From assembly GCF_900113005.1 (NCBI RefSeq), contig NZ_FONW01000014.1, positions 1-64,000 of the forward strand: a DNA stretch of 64,000 nucleotides, given 5' to 3'. The number at the start of each line of letters is the position of its first letter. Position 1 is the stretch's first letter. A program made the translations under genes and the position numbers. The stretch is from Sunxiuqinia elliptica (GTDB taxonomy: Bacteria > Bacteroidota > Bacteroidia > Bacteroidales > Prolixibacteraceae). This document shows positions 60,345-64,000 of the stretch, piece after piece. The notes beneath the pieces were generated by a model. It was not told the DNA's origin. It did no database searches and was given only the letters and a program-made list of their open reading frames with translations.

Positions 60345-61525
60345 TGGCTGATTACCATTTTGATGTCGATATTCAACAGAAAATGCCCTTGGGGCAGATT
60401 GTTTGTGGCGATGTATTTTATACCCGTCGAATTAAGGAAGAAGGTCGTGTAATTCTGGTTTTATCAGATGGAATTGGGCATGGCGTGAAAGCGAACGTGT
60501 TGGCAACGCTCACAGCCTCCATGGCTTTGAATTACTCATCGTTGCATACCAAACCTGATATTGCGGCTCACATTTTTATGCGTGCCTTGCCCCGCAGCCG
60601 CGATGGAAAGGAGAGTTATGCCACTTTTACCATTATTGAAATTGAAGTTGATGGGATGGTTCGTATTGTGAATTACGATAATCCACCCACACTGATTTTT
60701 CGGAATGGAGACTTTTTCGCACCACGCGAAATTGAAGTCAATATCCGGGGAGCTGAAAATGTTGGGAAGATATTGCGGATTCGGGAATTTAAGCCAATCA
60801 AAGGCGATCGGATTATTTTTATGACCGATGGTGTTGTCCAGAGCGGGTTGGGAGGGAAGCGTTATCCGATGGGCTGGGGGCTGGATCAGGTGCGTGAGTT
60901 TGTGCAGAATCAAATTGCCCGGGAAAATGAGATTTCAGCCACACGCTTGTCGAAGAAAATTTTGAACCAGGCAGCTATGAATGATTTGTTTGAATTGAAA
61001 GACGACACCAGCTGTGGAATTATTCATTTCAGGCAGCCCCGGGAGTTTATGCTCATTACCGGACCTCCTTTCTATAAAATCAAGGATTTTGAGTTTGTAA
61101 AACGCATTACTGAGTTTCCGGGGAAGAAGATTATCTGTGGAGGAACAACGGCTGAAATTGTTGCGAGGGAGTTGGATTTGGAAGTACAGATTCAGCATCG
61201 TTATTACGAGGCAGCCATTCCGCCGGTTGCTGATATGGAGGGATTTGAAATGGTAACCGAAGGGATTCTGACTATGGGGAAGGTAGAGGAAATCCTGGAA
61301 AGCTACACCAGCGATACCCGTTTGGGCAATAGTCCGCCAGAAGAGGTGGTTAAATTGCTAATGGAACATGATATCATTCATATCATCGTGGGAACCCGAA
61401 TAAACTGGGCTCATCAGGATCCGGATCAATCGATGGACTTGGAGATCCGAAAGGTGGTGGTAAAACGCATTGTGCGTTTGCTGGAAGAACGTTTCTTGAA
61501 AAATGTTGTGGTTGAACTTGTGTAG
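60344..61525 (+). CDS. SpoIIE-type PP2C phosphatase with extra C-terminal domain
   Basis: A 393-residue protein phosphatase. The PP2C domain spans about 1-220 with metal-binding Asp residues in IVCGDVFYT, VLSDGIGHG, FMTDGVVQSG and DDTSCGII. Residues about 225-393 form a second domain that I do not recognise from other SpoIIE proteins: it starts MLITGPPFYKIKD and carries IICGGTTAEIVAREL. It is translationally coupled to the PAS protein, a typical sensor-phosphatase pair. Its substrate is likely a phosphoprotein of the opposite operon or a STAS protein encoded elsewhere. Confidence 0.9.
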   Translation: MADYHFDVDIQQKMPLGQIVCGDVFYTRRIKEEGRVILVLSDGIGHGVKANVLATLTASMALNYSSLHTKPDIAAHIFMRALPRSRDGKESYATFTIIEIEVDGMVRIVNYDNPPTLIFRNGDFFAPREIEVNIRGAENVGKILRIREFKPIKGDRIIFMTDGVVQSGLGGKRYPMGWGLDQVREFVQNQIARENEISATRLSKKILNQAAMNDLFELKDDTSCGIIHFRQPREFMLITGPPFYKIKDFEFVKRITEFPGKKIICGGTTAEIVARELDLEVQIQHRYYEAAIPPVADMEGFEMVTEGILTMGKVEEILESYTSDTRLGNSPPEEVVKLLMEHDIIHIIVGTRINWAHQDPDQSMDLEIRKVVVKRIVRLLEERFLKNVVVELV

Positions 61526-61560
61526 GGGGTTATTGGCATAGCCTTCTGAAAGAGTGTACA

Positions 61561-61594
61561 AAAAAAGGCTCTAAGCAGATGCCTAAAGCCTTTT
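61561..61594. terminator. Bidirectional terminator between PP2C and DHOD-like genes
   Basis: AAAAGGCT (61562-61569) pairs with AGCCTTTT (61586-61593), with A and T runs outside, between convergent genes. Confidence 0.8.
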
Positions 61595-61625
61595 CGGCGT
61601 TATTTTAGTTACAAAATTATACGCA

Positions 61626-62639
61626 CTAAATCATTGGGTATTTTTTGAAAACTTCTTCTGATTTCATTAAGATATCAACGTATTGAGCTCGTTGATAAGC
61701 AAAGGGATCTTTGAGATTTTTGCGAGACAATTTGCCCCTGAAGTCTGCGAGTGACTTATAACCTTTTTGATCCATCCAACCATTCAATTCGTTCAATATT
61801 TTGTCTACAAACGTTGGTTGGTAACGATATATTGCCGAAACAACCTGAACAACATCAGCTCCGGCTAAAAGCATCTTGATCACATCCTCAGAACTTGATA
61901 TTCCACGGCTGGCACAGATGCTGGCATCAATATTACCGTAAAGCAAGCCGGCATAACGCAGCGCTAATTTATAGTCTTTTTCCTGAGTTAAATCCCAAGG
62001 ATAGTAAAACAACTCTTCCTGAATGTCAATGTCTGGTTGAAAGAAGCGGTTGAAAAGGACATAGCCGTCGGCTCCAGCTTCATCGAGCTTTTTGATGAAG
62101 TTGAGCGTATTGGTATAGAAAGGGCTAAGCTTTACGCTTACGGGTATTTTTACCGCTTTTTTAACACTTTTGACAACCTGAACCTGTTTGTCTTCAATGC
62201 CGGCTCCCTGTATTTCAAAATAACCTGGGGTGGCATAAAGATTAATTTCCAACGCATCAACCCCAGCTTTCTCGAGTTCTTTGGCATATTCAACCCAAGA
62301 GATTTCATAAATCGCATTCAGGCTGGCAATGATCGGTACCGATGTGTTTTCTTTCAGGGTTTTTACATTGAATAGGTGTTCTTTGGGACCCGCATGTTCC
62401 AAATCAGGGAAAATACTGGTCATCTCTGCATGGCGTTCTTCATACTCGTGAAGTTCGTCGTCAAACTGAAGGGACTCCAGCTGAATTTGTTCTTCAAACA
62501 ACGATTTATAGACAATTGCAGCAATACCTGCCTCTTCCAGTTGTTTGATGACTTCGGGTTTAGTTACCAGGTTGCTAGCTCCCAGTACTAAGGGGTTCTT
62601 GAGTTTGAGCCCCATGTAGTTCGTTGTTAGATCTGCCAT
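61626..62639 (-). CDS. Dihydroorotate dehydrogenase-like FMN enzyme
   Basis: A 337-residue TIM-barrel flavoprotein of the DHOD-like group. Signatures: TTNYMGLKLKNPLVLGASNLV, ALEINLYATPG, IPVSVKLSPFYTN, and the late phosphate-binding CASRGISSSEDVIKMLLAGADVVQVVSAIYR. It differs from PyrD in lacking a clear catalytic Ser/Cys loop (NLYATPGYF where PyrD has N-S-C), so it may not act on dihydroorotate. Such genes are often found near hydrogenase or ferredoxin genes in anaerobes. It is convergent with the PP2C gene, separated by a terminator. Confidence 0.87.
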   Translation of the reverse strand: MADLTTNYMGLKLKNPLVLGASNLVTKPEVIKQLEEAGIAAIVYKSLFEEQIQLESLQFDDELHEYEERHAEMTSIFPDLEHAGPKEHLFNVKTLKENTSVPIIASLNAIYEISWVEYAKELEKAGVDALEINLYATPGYFEIQGAGIEDKQVQVVKSVKKAVKIPVSVKLSPFYTNTLNFIKKLDEAGADGYVLFNRFFQPDIDIQEELFYYPWDLTQEKDYKLALRYAGLLYGNIDASICASRGISSSEDVIKMLLAGADVVQVVSAIYRYQPTFVDKILNELNGWMDQKGYKSLADFRGKLSRKNLKDPFAYQRAQYVDILMKSEEVFKKYPMI

Positions 62640-62821
62640 AATATTGATTTTACAGGTTATTTTCTGTTACTAAAACTAAACAAGTTCTCGTTTTGTTCAG
62701 TTTTCCAAGAAAAATCCTATACAAGTTCTTGAAAATGTTTTGGATAGCAAATAGCTCTGGCAGAAATCTTATCAAAAAAAAGCGCAGTATTCCAATAACG
62801 AAGATGCTACTGGTTATAGAA

Positions 62822-64000
62822 TCAGGCGATTACGCCAGATCCGAAGAGTTCATTTTCATCGTACCACGCAGCAAATTGTCCGGCTGTAATTCCACGTTGT
62901 TCATCTTCAAAAAGAATATAGAGCCCTTCTTCTCGTTGGTAAAGGGTTGCTTTTTCAAGAGGTTGACGGTAACGGATGCGAACGAGGTAGTCGCGGCTTT
63001 CGCCAATTTCCATTTTCATGTCTTTCCTAATCCAGTGTATCTCCTCGGTGCCAATGAAAAGTCCCGGACGATAAAGTCCTGGATGATCTGTACCTTCTCC
63101 AACATAAATGATATTCCGGTTTACATCGGTTCCCAACACAAATAAAGGGGCTTCGTGTCCACCAATATTTAGTCCTTTGCGCTGCCCAACGGTATAGAAA
63201 TGAGCCCCGCGGTGTTCGCCGATTACTTTGCCGTTCCAAGGTTTATAAGGATAGGCAAAGCAGAGCTTTTTAAAATTATCTGGCGTTTTTTCAACGGCTT
63301 TCTTTTTAGCCATAAATTCCGCTGGAACTTCAATTACATTGCCTGTTTTAGGTTCCAATTGTTGTTGTAAAAAGGTTGGTAGATCCACTTTCCCCACAAA
63401 GCAAATTCCTTGCGAATCCTTGCGGGTAGCTGTTGGAAGTTCTTGCTCGGCAGCAATTCGCCTTACTTCAGGTTTATCCAAATGTCCGATGGGGAACAGC
63501 GCTTTGCTTAGTTGATCCTGATTGAGCTGGCACAAAAAGTAACTTTGATCTTTGTTGTTGTCTTCTCCTGCCCGCAGCTGGTAAATGGTTTCCCCGTCTT
63601 TGTCAAATTCTGTTTTTTGACAGTAATGGCCAGTTGCGACGTAATCAGCGCCAAACTTCATACACTCATCCATGAAGATGTCAAACTTGATCTCCCGGTT
63701 ACAAAGAACATCTGGGTTCGGCGTGCGTCCTTTGCTGTATTCGTCAAACATATAATCGACTACGCGTTTTTTGTAGTCCTTGCTCAAGTCAACAATATGA
63801 AAAGGCATGTCTAACTTTTGGGCTACCATTTTGGCAATCAAGGCATCATCTTCCCAACTACAACTACTGGTTAAGGTGCCTGTCCGATCATGCCAATTGA
63901 CCATGAACAAGGCAATTACCTCATACCCTTGTTGTTTTAATAAGTATGCTGCTACACTTGAATCTACCCCACCTGAAAGCCCTATTACTACCTTTTTCAT
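62822..64000 (-). CDS. mnmA: tRNA-specific 2-thiouridylase MnmA
   Basis: A 392-residue enzyme making 2-thiouridine at the wobble position of tRNA Lys, Glu and Gln. The PP-loop is IGLSGGVDSSVA, the first catalytic Cys100 is in VLCNREIKF, the second Cys201 in GICFVGK, and the C-terminal beta-barrel domain follows. The ATG at 64000 matches the usual family start (MKKVVIGLSGG), so the gene is probably complete although it touches the window edge; its promoter lies outside. Confidence 0.96.
   Translation of the reverse strand: MKKVVIGLSGGVDSSVAAYLLKQQGYEVIALFMVNWHDRTGTLTSSCSWEDDALIAKMVAQKLDMPFHIVDLSKDYKKRVVDYMFDEYSKGRTPNPDVLCNREIKFDIFMDECMKFGADYVATGHYCQKTEFDKDGETIYQLRAGEDNNKDQSYFLCQLNQDQLSKALFPIGHLDKPEVRRIAAEQELPTATRKDSQGICFVGKVDLPTFLQQQLEPKTGNVIEVPAEFMAKKKAVEKTPDNFKKLCFAYPYKPWNGKVIGEHRGAHFYTVGQRKGLNIGGHEAPLFVLGTDVNRNIIYVGEGTDHPGLYRPGLFIGTEEIHWIRKDMKMEIGESRDYLVRIRYRQPLEKATLYQREEGLYILFEDEQRGITAGQFAAWYDENELFGSGVIA

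Noticed and set aside
1-64000. CRISPR arrays, tRNA and rRNA genes
   Set aside because: No regularly spaced repeats and no tRNA-like T-arm with matching stems were found in the gene-free stretches.

Overview
The window is chromosomal DNA from a Bacteroidota bacterium, most likely a facultative or strict anaerobe near the Marinilabiliales/Prolixibacteraceae (the family-level placement is inference). The evidence is the exact Bacteroidota promoter element TAnnTTTG in front of many genes, weak Shine-Dalgarno signals, the gene order pdxJ / CBS - nadK - porG - uppS - bamA - ompH - ompH - murI known from Bacteroidales, single-chain PurL, ATP-type PEP carboxykinase, DUF2807/DUF4097/DUF1080 proteins and ECF sigma operons. 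No rRNA, tRNA, CRISPR array or phage was seen.

Layout. 1-1055: the N-terminal part of an IS110-family transposase runs off the left edge. It was found by reading the minus strand, and behind it lies a noncoding stretch that may hold the element's bridge RNA. 1056-14041: secreted M28 peptidase, AraC regulator, VOC and HAD enzymes, two ECF sigma factors (one coupled to a membrane protein), purL, DUF1080 protein, TPR histidine kinase, DJ-1 protein. 14042-31479: TonB receptor, arcB/arcC-type pair, ftsK, LolA-like protein, pyk, aroQ, xerD, pckA, and a six-gene ECF-sigma/adhesin-like/beta-barrel operon. 31741-41117: topB, cvfB-like gene, Gfo/Idh oxidoreductase overlapping malQ, VOC + double SRPBCC genes behind a dyad, alpha/beta hydrolase, pdxJ. 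41175-49328: envelope-biogenesis block. 49330-50400: AI-2E-family permease.

50624-61525 is the most unusual region. A ten-gene minus-strand operon reads DRTGG1 - HATPase1 - H-cluster sensor-like protein - DRTGG2 - PHP - HATPase2 - [2Fe-2S] protein - HydB - HydA - HydC. Divergent from it is a translationally coupled pair, PAS protein and SpoIIE-type PP2C phosphatase. HydABC has every cofactor ligand expected of the electron-bifurcating NADH/ferredoxin [FeFe] hydrogenase. The 458-residue H-cluster protein keeps all four H-cluster cysteines but has Phe141 where catalytic enzymes have the proton-relay Cys, and ends in an extra four-Cys [4Fe-4S] domain. With the phosphatase, the SpoIIAB-like ATPase and the DRTGG proteins this looks like an H2- or redox-sensing partner-switching circuit controlling the adjacent hydrogenase. 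No STAS antagonist and no HydE/F/G maturase is in the window. The right end holds a dihydroorotate-dehydrogenase-like gene and mnmA.

Start codons were revised where a TAnnTTTG element, a signal peptide or family length showed that the longest frame was too long (purL, ftsK, pckA, murI, pdxJ, hydC, the histidine kinase, both DRTGG genes, the DJ-1 gene, xerD and the first ompH).
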